A stretch of 64,000 bases of DNA from Gammaproteobacteria bacterium (GTDB lineage Bacteria; Pseudomonadota; Gammaproteobacteria; Steroidobacterales; Steroidobacteraceae), in assembly GCA_003164785.1 (NCBI GenBank), contig PLUE01000037.1, forward strand, positions 183,916-247,915. The letters run 5' to 3'. Of this stretch, positions 51,405-60,314 are shown one piece after another. Under the pieces are notes generated by a model that saw only the letters and a program-made list of their open reading frames with translations, made no database searches and was not told where the DNA came from. Within the stretch, counting starts at the first letter, position 1. Every line of letters begins with the position of its first letter. Position numbers and translations under genes: made by a program.

Positions 51405-52423
51405 CGCCGGACGCCCCTGCGCTGCTCGGTCCGGAGGGTTGGCTGCTGCTGGCATCCGCGGCGTTCCTATGCGGCGGGATCGCACGGCGAGCGAGACCCT
51501 ACCGACCGCTGCTGCGGGGGGCGGCGCTGCTGCTGGCGCTCACCGCCTTATATCCGCGTCACGACAATCGATTGGCCCACGCCGTGTTCGGAGCGGATGC
51601 GGGCGTGCAGAACGTCGTGACCGATTGCTTTGGCGTGGCATGGTGGATCGTGGGAGCATGGCTGCTCAAAGGATCGCTCGATCTGGTCTTGAGCCGGACG
51701 CTGTTCCCCAACGACAATCAGCCGCACTCCCGGCGTTTGTTCGCGGACCTCGCATCCGGGTTCATCTATGTCATCGCCGTGATCGGGATCATGGACACGG
51801 TGCTCAAGGTGCCGATCACGACGGTGCTGGCGACGTCGGGCGTCCTGGCCATCGTGCTGGGATTGGCGCTGCAAAACACCCTCGCGGACGTGTTCTCCGG
51901 CCTTGCGCTCAACATCGAACGGCCCTTCCGCGCGGGAGAGTGGATCACGGTCAACACGCTCGCGGAAGGGCGTGTGTTGGAGATCAACTGGCGGGCCACC
52001 CGCATCCGCACCGCCTCGAATGATCTGATCGTCATTCCCAACAGCGTGATCGCCAAAGCCGTCGTCACGACCCACCGGCATTTCAACGAACCTTTGTGGC
52101 AGACGGTGTCGCTTTCCGTCGATCACACGGTGCCGACGCGGCAGGTCATCGATGTCCTGCAGAGCGCCGCCCTCGGCAGTCCCGGAATGCCGGCGGGCAG
52201 CGTGCCGCAGGCCACTGCGCGCGCCTTCGTGGGCGAACTCGTCGCGTATGACCTGACTTTCGCCATCGATGATTTCGCCAACGTGCCGATCGTTCAATCC
52301 GCCGTGATCGAACGTGTGGCGGATGCGCTGGTCAAGCGGGGCATTCGAATCGGGCACGCGGTGACGGACGTGCGTCTCGTCGAGACTCCCGTCGAGCCCC
52401 ACGCCCCCCCGACACCCGCGTGA
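51401..52423 (+). CDS. MscS-family mechanosensitive channel
   Basis: About 340 residues from GTG 51401, overlapping the alcohol dehydrogenase stop. Several N-terminal helices, then the pore helix and beta domain: ATSGVLAIVLGLALQNTLADVFSGLALNIERPFRAGEWI, LEINWRATRIRT, VIPNSVIAKAVV. The Gly/Ala-rich pore helix and LQNTLADVFSG are MscS signatures. Inner membrane; opens on turgor increase. It is last in an apparent three-gene unit that also includes the alcohol dehydrogenase. Confidence 0.88.
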   Translation: MTPDAPALLGPEGWLLLASAAFLCGGIARRARPYRPLLRGAALLLALTALYPRHDNRLAHAVFGADAGVQNVVTDCFGVAWWIVGAWLLKGSLDLVLSRTLFPNDNQPHSRRLFADLASGFIYVIAVIGIMDTVLKVPITTVLATSGVLAIVLGLALQNTLADVFSGLALNIERPFRAGEWITVNTLAEGRVLEINWRATRIRTASNDLIVIPNSVIAKAVVTTHRHFNEPLWQTVSLSVDHTVPTRQVIDVLQSAALGSPGMPAGSVPQATARAFVGELVAYDLTFAIDDFANVPIVQSAVIERVADALVKRGIRIGHAVTDVRLVETPVEPHAPPTPA

Positions 52424-52579
52424 GCCTGCGGGCGTGCGGGACGATTATCCGGTGCGAGATCATGGCGCCGGTATAATTCATCGTCAATCCGGCGCTCAGG
52501 GGTCTTTACCGATGTTTTTCAATCGTTTACCGACTTATTCATTGACTTTCCCTCAACTCTTGGCGTCGCGGGAAACCCG

Positions 52580-55165
52580 ATGAATCTCCTGTCACGCTTT
52601 TTTCGGCCCGCGGCACCGACCCCACCTCCGACAAAGACCCTGGAACAGCGCATCGAAGACCTGAGCGCGGGCTCGCCCGACCTGATCCGGCGCACGGCCC
52701 TCGGTGCGGGTGACGAGGCGCTGAGAACGGCCGCGATCCAGCAACTGCCGGATGGCGCAGATCTACGAATGCTCGCCGGGCTCTCCGCACAAGCGGGCCG
52801 GCCGGCGCCTGGTCCCCCCACGGAACTGGCGGCCCAAGCGCGCCTCGCTCGCCTCATCGATTCGGGATCGATCGACCTGAACGAGTTCTGTGGCCAGATC
52901 GTCGATCGCTCGCTGCTGTTCGCGGTCGTCGCCCGATGCCAGAGCCCGGGGCCTCTGACGCGGGCGTTGTCGTCCATCAGCGATCCGGCCGTCATCGGCG
53001 GTCTGGTCACGGGCAGCCCCTCCAGCCGGCTGCGCCAGCTCGCCGCGGAGCGGATCGATGATCCGGAGCAACTGAAGGAGTTGGTCAAGCAGGTCCGCAA
53101 CAAGGACAAGAATGTCTACAAGATTCTCAAACAGAAGTGCGATGTGCTGGCCGCGCAGGAACGGAGCGCCGCCCAACGCGTCGCCGCGGCGGTCGACCTG
53201 TGCGCATCGCTCGAACGCCATGGTTCACGGAGCCACGATGCGTCTTATGCGGCGACCCTCGAGCGGCTGCGCCAACAGTGGTGCGCGCTGCCGACGCCGC
53301 CCCAGGAACTCGAGCAGCGCGTGCAACGAGCGATCGAGCACGGCAGGTCGGTGATCGCGGCGCACGCGCAACAGGTGGCCGAACAAGCCGAGCGTCGCGC
53401 GGCGGAACTCACCGCGGAAGCGGCCGCCCGGGACCTGCGGGCGCGGGCGATGCAAGCAGCCGAGGAGGTGGCGGCGGTGCAGAGCGACGCCGAGACGCGG
53501 CAGCGGTTGGAGGCCGCCGCGGCCACCGAGGCGGAGCACCGGGCGCGTGCCGAGAGGCGCGCCGCCGAGGATCAGGCCTACCGGCAGGTCGACGGCCTGA
53601 TTCGTCGAGCGAATGGCGCGCTCGCCGAGGGTGACACGAAACGAGCGGCCGGCATCCGCCGCGCGCTCGATGAGAAATTGACCACGGCCCCCATCCTGCC
53701 GCCCCATCTGGCGCGGCACCTGCAGCAGCTCGACGACAAACTGAACGAATTGAAGCAGTGGAAGGATTATGCCGTCGCGCCCAAGCGCATCGAGCTGATC
53801 GAGGAAATGGAATCCCTCATCGGATCGGAGCAAGAGGCCAAGGCGCTGGCCGAGCGGATCAAGGGCTTGCAGCAGGAATGGCGAACCATCAGCCAGGGGA
53901 TCGTCAGCGAGGCGCCGGCGGAATGGGAGCGGTTTCATCAGGCGTCCCAGACGGCCTATCAGCCGTGTCGCGTGTATTTCGAGGCGCAGACCAAGCTGCG
54001 TCAGGAGAATCTGGAAGGTCGCAAGACGATTCTCGAGCGCCTGCAGGCCGTCGAAGCACGCCACGATGAGGAGAGCCCGGACTGGCGGTTGCTCACGGGC
54101 GTATTGCGCGAAGCGCCGCTGGAATGGCGGCGGTATGCGCCGGTCGATCGGGATGCCGGTCGCGCCGCGCAAGTCGAATTCGATGCATCGATGACGCGAC
54201 TGCACTCGAAGCTCGACGCCTGGTTCGCCGGCAACGTGCAGGACAAGCAATCCCTCATCACGCAGGCGCGCGCATTGCTCACCCAGGAGGATAGCCGTGA
54301 GGCGATCGACGCGGTGAAGCGCTTGCAGCTCGCCTGGAAGGCGAGCGGTCCGGCGCCGCGCGACCAGGACCGGTCGCTATGGAGCGAATTTCGCGAGCTC
54401 TGCGATGCGGTTTTTGCAAGGCGTCAGCAGGCCTATAGCGACTACGCCGCCGGCCTCGAGGCCAACAAACTGAAGGCATTGGCATTGTGCGAGGAGGCGG
54501 AGCGGATTGCCGCCTCCTCGGGAAGCGCGCTGATCGAGGGAGCCGCCCGCATTGCGCAGTGGCGTGCCGATTTCGAGGCGCTGGGCGAAATGCCGCGCGC
54601 CGATGCCCGGGCCATCCAGGCGCGGTTCGAGCGCGCCGTCGAACTCAGCCATACGCAGCGGGCGCGCCAGCTTGCCCGCGATGCGCAGCAGTCCTTCGCT
54701 GATCTCTTCCAGGCCGCTCGACGCGTTCGGGCCTACGCGTGGGCCGTGGCCACGCACGCGGAGGAGGACGAGCAGGGCAAGTTGAAAGAGAACGCCGAGC
54801 GCTTCATGGCGAGCGTTGCGCACTGGCCAAAAGGGGGGCAACCCGCCATCGAGCAGGCGTTGGCGAGTGCGGGTGCGATCGCCGCTGCCGATCAAGACAT
54901 ACGTGAAAAGGCGTTGAGAACACTTTGTATTCGCTGCGAAATTTACAGTGAAACGCCGACGCCGCCGGAAGACGAGGCGCTGCGGCGCGCCTACCAGGTC
55001 CAGCGGCTGATGGACGGCCTGGGCCAGGGCGTTCGTGCCGACAAGGTGAGTTCGGAGGCGCTGGCGCTCGAATGGGTCGGATTGGGCGGCGTATCTCCCC
55101 TCGTGCAAGCACGGCTCGAGGAACGATTCATGCGATGTTGGGAACGGATCGCAACGGCGGTGTGA
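52580..55165 (+). CDS. DUF349-domain coiled-coil protein
   Basis: 861 residues, no signal peptide. Long helical, coiled-coil content (AEEVAAVQSDAETRQRLEAAAATEAEHRARAERRAAE written in part) and repeated three-helix DUF349-like units with W.R/W.AS..-type tryptophans, for example QQEWRTISQG, AWKASGPAPRDQDRSLWSEFRELCD, and QWRADFEALGEMPRADA. DUF349 proteins are common in gammaproteobacteria and poorly understood. No operon partner; a hairpin follows. Confidence 0.78.
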   Translation: MNLLSRFFRPAAPTPPPTKTLEQRIEDLSAGSPDLIRRTALGAGDEALRTAAIQQLPDGADLRMLAGLSAQAGRPAPGPPTELAAQARLARLIDSGSIDLNEFCGQIVDRSLLFAVVARCQSPGPLTRALSSISDPAVIGGLVTGSPSSRLRQLAAERIDDPEQLKELVKQVRNKDKNVYKILKQKCDVLAAQERSAAQRVAAAVDLCASLERHGSRSHDASYAATLERLRQQWCALPTPPQELEQRVQRAIEHGRSVIAAHAQQVAEQAERRAAELTAEAAARDLRARAMQAAEEVAAVQSDAETRQRLEAAAATEAEHRARAERRAAEDQAYRQVDGLIRRANGALAEGDTKRAAGIRRALDEKLTTAPILPPHLARHLQQLDDKLNELKQWKDYAVAPKRIELIEEMESLIGSEQEAKALAERIKGLQQEWRTISQGIVSEAPAEWERFHQASQTAYQPCRVYFEAQTKLRQENLEGRKTILERLQAVEARHDEESPDWRLLTGVLREAPLEWRRYAPVDRDAGRAAQVEFDASMTRLHSKLDAWFAGNVQDKQSLITQARALLTQEDSREAIDAVKRLQLAWKASGPAPRDQDRSLWSEFRELCDAVFARRQQAYSDYAAGLEANKLKALALCEEAERIAASSGSALIEGAARIAQWRADFEALGEMPRADARAIQARFERAVELSHTQRARQLARDAQQSFADLFQAARRVRAYAWAVATHAEEDEQGKLKENAERFMASVAHWPKGGQPAIEQALASAGAIAAADQDIREKALRTLCIRCEIYSETPTPPEDEALRRAYQVQRLMDGLGQGVRADKVSSEALALEWVGLGGVSPLVQARLEERFMRCWERIATAV

Positions 55166-55183
55166 AGGCACTGACCGCTCAGT

Positions 55184-55206
55184 GGCCCCGGATTGGCCGG
55201 GGGGCC
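55184..55206 (+). terminator. GC-rich hairpin after DUF349 gene
   Basis: GGCCCCGG (55184-55191) can pair with CCGGGGGGCC (55197-55206) across a short ATTGG loop, with bulged G residues. It starts 19 bases after the DUF349 stop. No T-run. Confidence 0.45.
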
Positions 55207-55369
55207 GCCGGATGCAATGTATCCATCGTACAGACCATGGAAAGCCGTGCGGATAGACTCTTGTCGGGCAACGGTTTGCCCAATATACTTGCGCTCGCTT
55301 CTTGCTCATCAGCGTCGCACGAGTCGACGCCTTTCCAATCGATGTTTCGAAGCGACAGTGGTGCTACGC

Positions 55370-56332
55370 ATGGATAGTTTCGGCAACACGTGGGCGATTG
55401 TCCTGGCCGGCGGGGATGGCACCCGTTTGCAGTCCTTGACCACCAATCTCAATGGTGTGCCCGTACCCAAACAATACTGCTCGATCTGGGACGGCCCGAG
55501 TTTGATCGAAGGCGCTCTGGAGCGTGCCACGGCCGTGGCGCCCCTTCGCCGAATCTGCGCCGTGGTTGCCTCCGCCCATCGCCGATGGTGGTCGACCTCG
55601 TTGGGCTTTCTCCCCAATGAAAACGTCATCGTTCAACCGAGAAATCGTGGCACCGGCATCGGGATTCTGTTGTCGCTGCTCTGCGTGCACAAGCGAGACC
55701 CCTTCGCCAACATCGTGCTGATGCCGGCCGATCACTACTTGCAGGACGAATCGACGATGGCGCTCTCCTTGCGAGGGGTGGCCGATCTCGCCGCGGCCGA
55801 CACCGGGGCCGTCTATCTTCTGGGCGCGAACCCGAGCGGGTCTGATCCCAACCTTGGGTATGTCGTACCGGCCGAGGTCCAACCTGACGGATCCTCGAGC
55901 GTCGCGACCTTCGTCGAGAAGCCCTCGATGACCGAACTGCCGGCTCTGTTGGAGCAGGGAGCCTTGGTGAATGTGTTCATCGTCGCGGGGTCCGTCGGCG
56001 CTTTGTTGGGGCTATACCAAGCATCCTACGCACACCTCGTCGACGCATTCGACGAGGTCATCGCGCGATCCCACGAGGCGCCCAACCACGGGCCACTGTT
56101 CGATGCCTATGAGGGCCTTGCCCCGCTCGACTTTTCTCAGGACATTTTGCAGCACAACGTTCCGTCGCTGCGCGTGGTGCCGGTGCCCCCGTGCGGATGG
56201 TTCGACTTGGGAACGCCGGAGCGCGTAGCCCAGCTGCTGAAACAGCCGGCACCGAAATCCCTGGCCGCGCCCGGGCGGGCGGCCAGCCTGTCACCGTTGA
56301 GCTTGTCGACTCAATGGCTCGGGAGAGAATGA
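55370..56332 (+). CDS. Sugar-phosphate nucleotidyltransferase (mannose-1-phosphate guanylyltransferase-like)
   Basis: About 320 residues from ATG 55370. Rossmann-type nucleotidyltransferase with the signature IVLAGGDGTRL near residue 10, PVPKQYC (Lys of the sugar-phosphate site), LMPADHYL for the metal-binding Asp, GYVVPA and FVEKP. Such enzymes activate a sugar 1-phosphate with GTP or another NTP in the cytoplasm for polysaccharide or glycan synthesis. The guanylyltransferase-specific C-terminal domain is missing, so the sugar is uncertain. No neighbouring glycan genes. Confidence 0.83.
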   Translation: MDSFGNTWAIVLAGGDGTRLQSLTTNLNGVPVPKQYCSIWDGPSLIEGALERATAVAPLRRICAVVASAHRRWWSTSLGFLPNENVIVQPRNRGTGIGILLSLLCVHKRDPFANIVLMPADHYLQDESTMALSLRGVADLAAADTGAVYLLGANPSGSDPNLGYVVPAEVQPDGSSSVATFVEKPSMTELPALLEQGALVNVFIVAGSVGALLGLYQASYAHLVDAFDEVIARSHEAPNHGPLFDAYEGLAPLDFSQDILQHNVPSLRVVPVPPCGWFDLGTPERVAQLLKQPAPKSLAAPGRAASLSPLSLSTQWLGRE

Positions 56333-56501
56333 GGGGAGGTGGGTTCCAACGGACGTGTCGTGTGCTACGACAGCATGAGATCGCGACTCCTCGAAAGGAT
56401 GAGGCGTCCTCACGCCGCCTGTACCGAAATTCGGCCGGATCCTCGCCCCGATCCACATCCGTCTTCGCCGTGCGCCAAGCGATCATCCGGGAGACCGGTG
56501 T

Positions 56502-56708
56502 TCATGTCGCCGCCGTCAGCGCGCTGATCGCTGCCTCGCGCAGGCGAGATGCCTGGCTCGGCGGCGCGCCTGACGGCGAAGACTCGTTCCCGCTGACGGA
56601 CGGCGAGCACCTCGCCGCGAGCACGATGTTTTTTGCAGCATTGACGTCCCGGTCGTGAGTGCCACCGCACCCGCTGCACACCCATGCTCTCACAGCGAGC
56701 ATGTCCAA
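56502..56708 (-). pseudogene. TnpB (IS200/IS605-family) C-terminal remnant
   Basis: The frame encodes LAVRAWVCSGCGGTHDRDVNAAKNIV and then a C-terminal tail with CSPSVSGNES: the CxxC zinc pair, the HDRD Asp and the NAAKNI end of TnpB, the RNA-guided nuclease of IS200/IS605/IS1341 elements. Only the last ~60 residues remain; a stop (TGA) interrupts the frame 30 bases upstream of the first Met, and the RuvC start and first zinc half are missing. A 5-base hairpin (56403-56416) lies past the stop, where such elements often have an end. It abuts the truncated Ada/Ogt gene. Confidence 0.75.
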
Positions 56709-56771
56709 AGATGCCGTGCGTCAATCCGGTATTTCGCGGATACAGGGCTTCGTCACGTGCGACGCACGCCT

Positions 56772-57170
56772 TCATCCATCGACACGTGGCCGTCCACATT
56801 GACGGCACACCCGCACGGCATCCCGCACGCGCGACTGGAAATCGGCGCCGGGGACATCGGCGGGCAAGTCGGACGGCATGTCCGGGTGCTCGATCAATTC
56901 CACGGCGCTCGCGACCAGGCTGGCGCTGTAGTCGTGGTCGATCTTCAGGTTCGCGTTGGGAAATTGATTTTGTAAATCGGTCAACAAGACTTCCGGGTCA
57001 TCTCCCACCATGATCGAGCGGATCAGATGCTCGGACACGGCGATGATGACGAAGCCGAGCGAACACGGTGAAATCGCAAAGCCGATGGTGGCGGCCGTTC
57101 GGATCAGCGGGATGAGGACGTTGGCCGAACCGGCCTCGTGGATGCCTGTTCTTGATTTCGATGTAAACAT
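56772..57170 (-). pseudogene. Truncated Ada/Ogt-type methyltransferase
   Basis: ATG 57170 has AAGGAGACGACA before it. Residues ~27-115 match the N-terminal part of the O6-methylguanine-DNA methyltransferase module of Ada (TIGFAISPCSLGFVIIAVSEHLIRSIMVGDDPEVLLTDLQ in pieces, then FPNANL and VPGADFQSRV). The frame then runs into unrelated residues at the point where the FQxxVW-ALR helix should continue, so the helix-turn-helix, the active-site PCHR and the rest are absent. It cannot repair DNA. The TnpB remnant begins about 60 bases beyond, consistent with disruption by an IS element. Confidence 0.7.
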
Positions 57171-57302
57171 TGTCGTCTCCTTGAGTAAATCGGGGGTCTG
57201 AGCGTCGCCAGCGGTGTGGTGGCGTTCATCAAAAGTCGAAGCGTCCTAGTGGCCTGATCGCCGTGCTACCGCTGTAGGGGCAAACATGGTCTAATTGGAA
57301 GT

Positions 57303-57341
57303 GGAGGAAGCCTCCGGATAATATACGGAGGGAACCTCCGT
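57303..57341. promoter_or_regulatory. Two GGAGG/CCTCC palindromes around the TetR promoter
   Basis: GGAGGaagCCTCC (57303-57315) and ACGGAGGgaaCCTCCGT (57325-57341) flank the probable -10 sequence TAATAT (57319-57324). The arrangement places a TetR dimer site on both sides of the promoter, 15 bases before the TetR start. Confidence 0.7.
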
Positions 57342-57355
57342 TTTGCAAGCATCAT

Positions 57356-57958
57356 GTGAGGAGCAGGGCGATCGACGTCAAACGCAGGGCAACGGCAACG
57401 GCGACGGCGCGCAAACCACGCGCCGACAGCACGCGCAACCGTCAGTCACTGATCGATGCTGCCAAGGGTGCCTTCGCGGAGGTGGGTCTGACGGTGAGCC
57501 TGGAGGACATCGCGCGGCGCGCCAGCGTCGGCATCGGTACGCTCTATCGCCACTTTCCGACGCGTGAGGACGTGGTGGAAGCCGTCTATCGACACGAGGT
57601 CGAGCAACTGACGGAGGCCGCGCCCCGATTGATCGAGACGTTGCCGGCGGCCGAGGCACTGCACCGCTGGATGCACCTGTTCATCGACTACATCGCCACC
57701 AAGCGCTTGATCGCCCCATCGCTGGGCGCCGCGGCAGCCCGCAAGCCCGCGTTGTATGCGTCCTCCAGTGAACTCATTAACCACGCGATTTCCACGCTCG
57801 TGAAACGCGCCGTCGAGAGCGGCAAGGTGCGCAAGGACATCAGTCCTACCGACCTGTTGCGGGGGATGGTGGGCGTCAGTTTCGGCAATACCGACGCGGG
57901 TTGGGAGGCGAGCGCACGGCGACTCATCGACCTGATGATGGATGGATTGCGGCGCTAG
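57356..57958 (+). CDS. TetR-family regulator
   Basis: About 200 residues from GTG 57356. A basic N-terminal tail is followed by a TetR helix-turn-helix: LIDAAKGAFAEVGLTVSLEDIARRASVGIGTLYRHFPTREDVVEAVY in pieces. The C-terminal ligand domain is helical and small. The operator pair upstream suggests autoregulation. The flanking genes (truncated Ada/Ogt, VapBC) do not indicate a target; its original partner gene may have been lost. Confidence 0.87.
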   Translation: MRSRAIDVKRRATATATARKPRADSTRNRQSLIDAAKGAFAEVGLTVSLEDIARRASVGIGTLYRHFPTREDVVEAVYRHEVEQLTEAAPRLIETLPAAEALHRWMHLFIDYIATKRLIAPSLGAAAARKPALYASSSELINHAISTLVKRAVESGKVRKDISPTDLLRGMVGVSFGNTDAGWEASARRLIDLMMDGLRR

Positions 57959-57971
57959 TCGCGGCCGCCGC

Positions 57972-58400
57972 TCAGCTCTGCGGCAGGACCGACAGGCCGA
58001 GTGTCTTGGCGGATCTACGGACGCGGTCGTCGAGACTCAAAATCGCCAGTTCCGCGACGGCAGCGCGGGCCGTAAGCGCCGACGCAAGATGTAAAGCGTC
58101 CAGTGTTCGAACCGGTTCTTCGGGAAACGGCAGCTTGGCTCGATCGATGATCTCGGCTGCTAGATGCAAGACATGCCAATGTCCTGCCGCGCTCGTGAGG
58201 TGCGCTCGTCTGTCCGACGTCTCTGCCTCAGTCAATTCCCCCAGGGCGGCTGCACGGCTGAGCACACGGTTGCATTCGATCAGGGTGACGTCCGAGGTCA
58301 CGATGATGTCGGCCGACTCAAGCCAGCGGCGGACCTCGGCGGCCGAGGGTTCATCCAGAAGCCAAGCCAAGACTGCGCTGGATTCCGCATACAGATTCAC
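57972..58400 (-). CDS. PIN-domain toxin (VapC-type)
   Basis: 142 residues from GTG 58400, overlapping the antitoxin stop as GTGA. PIN-domain acidic residues: LIECNRVL (Glu), TLDALHLA (Asp) and LSLDDRV (Asp). The first conserved Asp (usually D in YLDTSAL) is Glu6 in NLYAESSAVLAW. VapC toxins are RNases (often tRNA or rRNA cleaving). It is paired with a Phd/YefM-type antitoxin. Confidence 0.87.
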   Translation of the reverse strand: MNLYAESSAVLAWLLDEPSAAEVRRWLESADIIVTSDVTLIECNRVLSRAAALGELTEAETSDRRAHLTSAAGHWHVLHLAAEIIDRAKLPFPEEPVRTLDALHLASALTARAAVAELAILSLDDRVRRSAKTLGLSVLPQS

Positions 58401-58693
58401 CGCAATCCGCGCTCTTCGTCGAGGAGTTGTGCGGCAGTCCGAGTCCCGCGGCGCGTGCGCGGCAGTTGTTCATATCGCGAGCCTTCGCGCGGAGAGGCGA
58501 GTGTGACCACACCGCGCTTCGCGAGGGCGAGCAAGCCGACAGGGATCGAGTTGTCGCTTGCGCCGCGGTTCGGCGGAGAAAACTCGGCGACCACTTCGCC
58601 GCGGTCAGTCACGAGCACACTTTCTCCGAGTCGTACCCGGCGAAGATACTCGCTCAAGTGATTCTTCAATTCGCGGATGCCGACGGTCTTCAT
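58397..58693 (-). CDS. Phd/YefM-type antitoxin
   Basis: 98 residues from ATG 58693. Antitoxin DNA-binding N-terminus: TVGIRELKNHLSEYLRRVRLGESVLVTDRGEVVAEF, with the Phd/YefM pattern, and a disordered C-terminal half for toxin binding. The toxin gene follows with a GTGA overlap. A perfect 11-base inverted repeat lies just upstream. Confidence 0.88.
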   Translation of the reverse strand: MKTVGIRELKNHLSEYLRRVRLGESVLVTDRGEVVAEFSPPNRGASDNSIPVGLLALAKRGVVTLASPREGSRYEQLPRTRRGTRTAAQLLDEERGLR

Positions 58694-58697
58694 GCGA

Positions 58698-58725
58698 ACA
58701 ATGTAGCCACATGAGGCTACATTGT
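58698..58725. promoter_or_regulatory. Perfect 11-base inverted repeat, antitoxin operator
   Basis: ACAATGTAGCC (58698-58708) and GGCTACATTGT (58715-58725) with a six-base spacer, five bases upstream of the antitoxin ATG. Position and symmetry fit autorepression of a Phd-type toxin-antitoxin operon. Confidence 0.75.
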
Positions 58726-59324
58726 CAAGACCGAGGGCGCCCGCGCTGCGCCCCATATCGAGGGCAGGGCAAAGACCTGCCCTCGACCCCGAATCACTGC
58801 CACTCGCGAGCGGTATTTTTGCGGGGTCCAATCTCAATCCTCCGCTGGGCGTATTCAATGATGCCCTGCCGGATCGGTGGGGCCGCTCATTGCTCCTCTA
58901 TGGGATCCCATTATCGCAACGTTCCGATTTGGTGCTCCTGACGCGGCGCGGGCGCAGCGGCTTGGGTTCCATCGAATTCATCGAGCAGGGAACCCGGGCC
59001 GCCCCCCCGACAGCGGAAAGCGCACTTGGGTTGGACGTTCTGCTCGACGCGGCAGAGAAGTTCGAGGCCGGACTTCCCGTGGAGGATTCCCGGCTGCGGC
59101 GTCTGCTCGCGGCCGGTACCACCGTGGGTGGCGCAAGACCCAAGGCAACCGTCTCGGACGGTACGGGGGATTGGATCGTCAAGTTCCGCAGCAAGATTCT
59201 CGATGGACGCTTCTGCCCGCGACGGGTCGAGAGGACTCATTCGCCGGCCTGCGCCATGCATAGGCGCCATCCGGCCAACGGACGGCCACGGCGCCGAGTT
59301 ACCTGCCGAAGAACGGACGTTTGA
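58722..59324 (+). pseudogene. HipA-like toxin kinase remnant
   Basis: The frame holds HipA features: ESLPL, GVFNDALPDRWGRSLLL, LTRRGRSGLGSIEF, LLAAGTTVGGARPKATVS and WIVKFRS. The first ~40 residues of HipA are missing, and after IVKFRSKIL the frame leaves the kinase (the next family block appears only in pieces in another frame, around 59230-59350). So the gene is truncated at the start and frameshifted. It lacks a HipB antitoxin gene. Confidence 0.65.
58758..58786. repeat. Perfect 11-base hairpin (REP-like)
   Basis: TCGAGGGCAGG (58758-58768) pairs perfectly with CCTGCCCTCGA (58776-58786) over a 7-base loop. It lies inside the start of the HipA remnant, upstream of the VapBC promoter. No T-run. 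It looks like a dispersed palindromic element rather than a terminator; no second copy is seen in the window. Confidence 0.4.
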
Positions 59325-59419
59325 CCCCATCGATCGGTCGAGTCGCGAACACACCGAGGCGTGTCCGTGGTAAGCTCCAAGCTATTGCTTTACGTTTGCC
59401 TGATCGATCGGAGAATCGT

Positions 59420-59626
59420 ATGACCACAATCACCGTGTCCTCTAAGTACCAGATCGTTATCCCGTCGCGGATTCGTACAGCGCTCGGTATCAAGCCCGGC
59501 GAGAAACTTCATGCCATCGAGTATCGTGGCCGGATCGAACTCGTGCCAGTACGGCCGGTCAAGGCTGCGCGGGGGTCCCTGAAGGGCATCGACACTGACG
59601 TGCCCCGGGATGCCGATCGAGTATGA
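59420..59626 (+). CDS. AbrB/SpoVT-type antitoxin (VapB-like)
   Basis: 68 residues from ATG 59420. SpoVT-AbrB swapped-hairpin: TTITVSSKYQIVIPSRIRTALGIKPGEKL, with the usual IPxxxR and LGIxPG. The VapC gene begins at 59623, so the genes overlap by four bases (ATGA). Confidence 0.9.
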   Translation: MTTITVSSKYQIVIPSRIRTALGIKPGEKLHAIEYRGRIELVPVRPVKAARGSLKGIDTDVPRDADRV

Positions 59627-59997
59627 ACGTAGTCGACTCCTCTGCCTGGCTCGAGTACTTCGCCGACGGACCCAACGCGGCGGTATTCGCGAAACCGATC
59701 GAGACCACCCGCACTCTGGTCGTGCCGTCGCTGTCGCTCTATGAAGTGTTCAAGCGGGTAACCCAGCAGCGGGACGAGGACGAAGCGCTGCGAGCCATTG
59801 CAGTCATGGAGCAAGGGACGGTGGTGGATCTGGATCGAGCCACGGCGCTGGAGGCCGCGCGCCTTTCAATCCAGCATGGTCTAGCTATGGCGGATGGCGT
59901 GATGCTCGCGACCGCACAACGACACCGCGCCATGCTTTGGACTCAAGATTCAGACTTCGACGGGTTGCCTGGAACGCGGTATTACGCCAAACGGTAG
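59623..59997 (+). CDS. PIN-domain toxin (VapC-type), second pair
   Basis: 124 residues from ATG 59623. Acidic residues in MNVVDSSAWLEY, LYEVFKRV, MADGVMLATA and WTQDSDFDGL. Partner of the AbrB-type antitoxin directly upstream. The usual RNase toxin role. Confidence 0.9.
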   Translation: MNVVDSSAWLEYFADGPNAAVFAKPIETTRTLVVPSLSLYEVFKRVTQQRDEDEALRAIAVMEQGTVVDLDRATALEAARLSIQHGLAMADGVMLATAQRHRAMLWTQDSDFDGLPGTRYYAKR

Positions 59998-60047
59998 CGC
60001 GGTGCGATTAGCGTGAATCGGGCTCTATGATATCTACGCAACCACTT

Positions 60048-60314
60048 TCAGGATCCCTGAAGCTTCTCTTGCAACCAAACCTTGATTAGAGATTGATAAG
60101 GAACATCTCGAGCATTGGCGGCTATCTTGATCGAATCAAGAAGATGCTGTGGAAGCCGCAGCGAAATCGTCTGAGTGGACGGCTTTAATTTTGGAAGCAC
60201 AGTGAGTTGAGCTTTCTTCCAATCCAAATAATTCGTCGAATCGTTCTTTTCCCAGAACGCTCTTTCCGCAGCCTCACTGGCAAATTTGGGTGTGGGCTTA
60301 AGACGCTTGTTCAT
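60048..60314 (-). CDS. CopG-type antitoxin (BrnA-like)
   Basis: 88 residues from ATG 60314. N-terminal FASEAAERAFWEKNDSTNYLDW is the CopG-antitoxin family start; the ribbon-helix-helix is STQTISLRLPQHLLDSIKIAANARDVPYQSLIKVWL. In this family the partner toxin (BrnT) is normally encoded just upstream. Here the gene upstream overlaps by four bases (ATGA) but encodes a small membrane protein with no BrnT features. Confidence 0.85.
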   Translation of the reverse strand: MNKRLKPTPKFASEAAERAFWEKNDSTNYLDWKKAQLTVLPKLKPSTQTISLRLPQHLLDSIKIAANARDVPYQSLIKVWLQEKLQGS

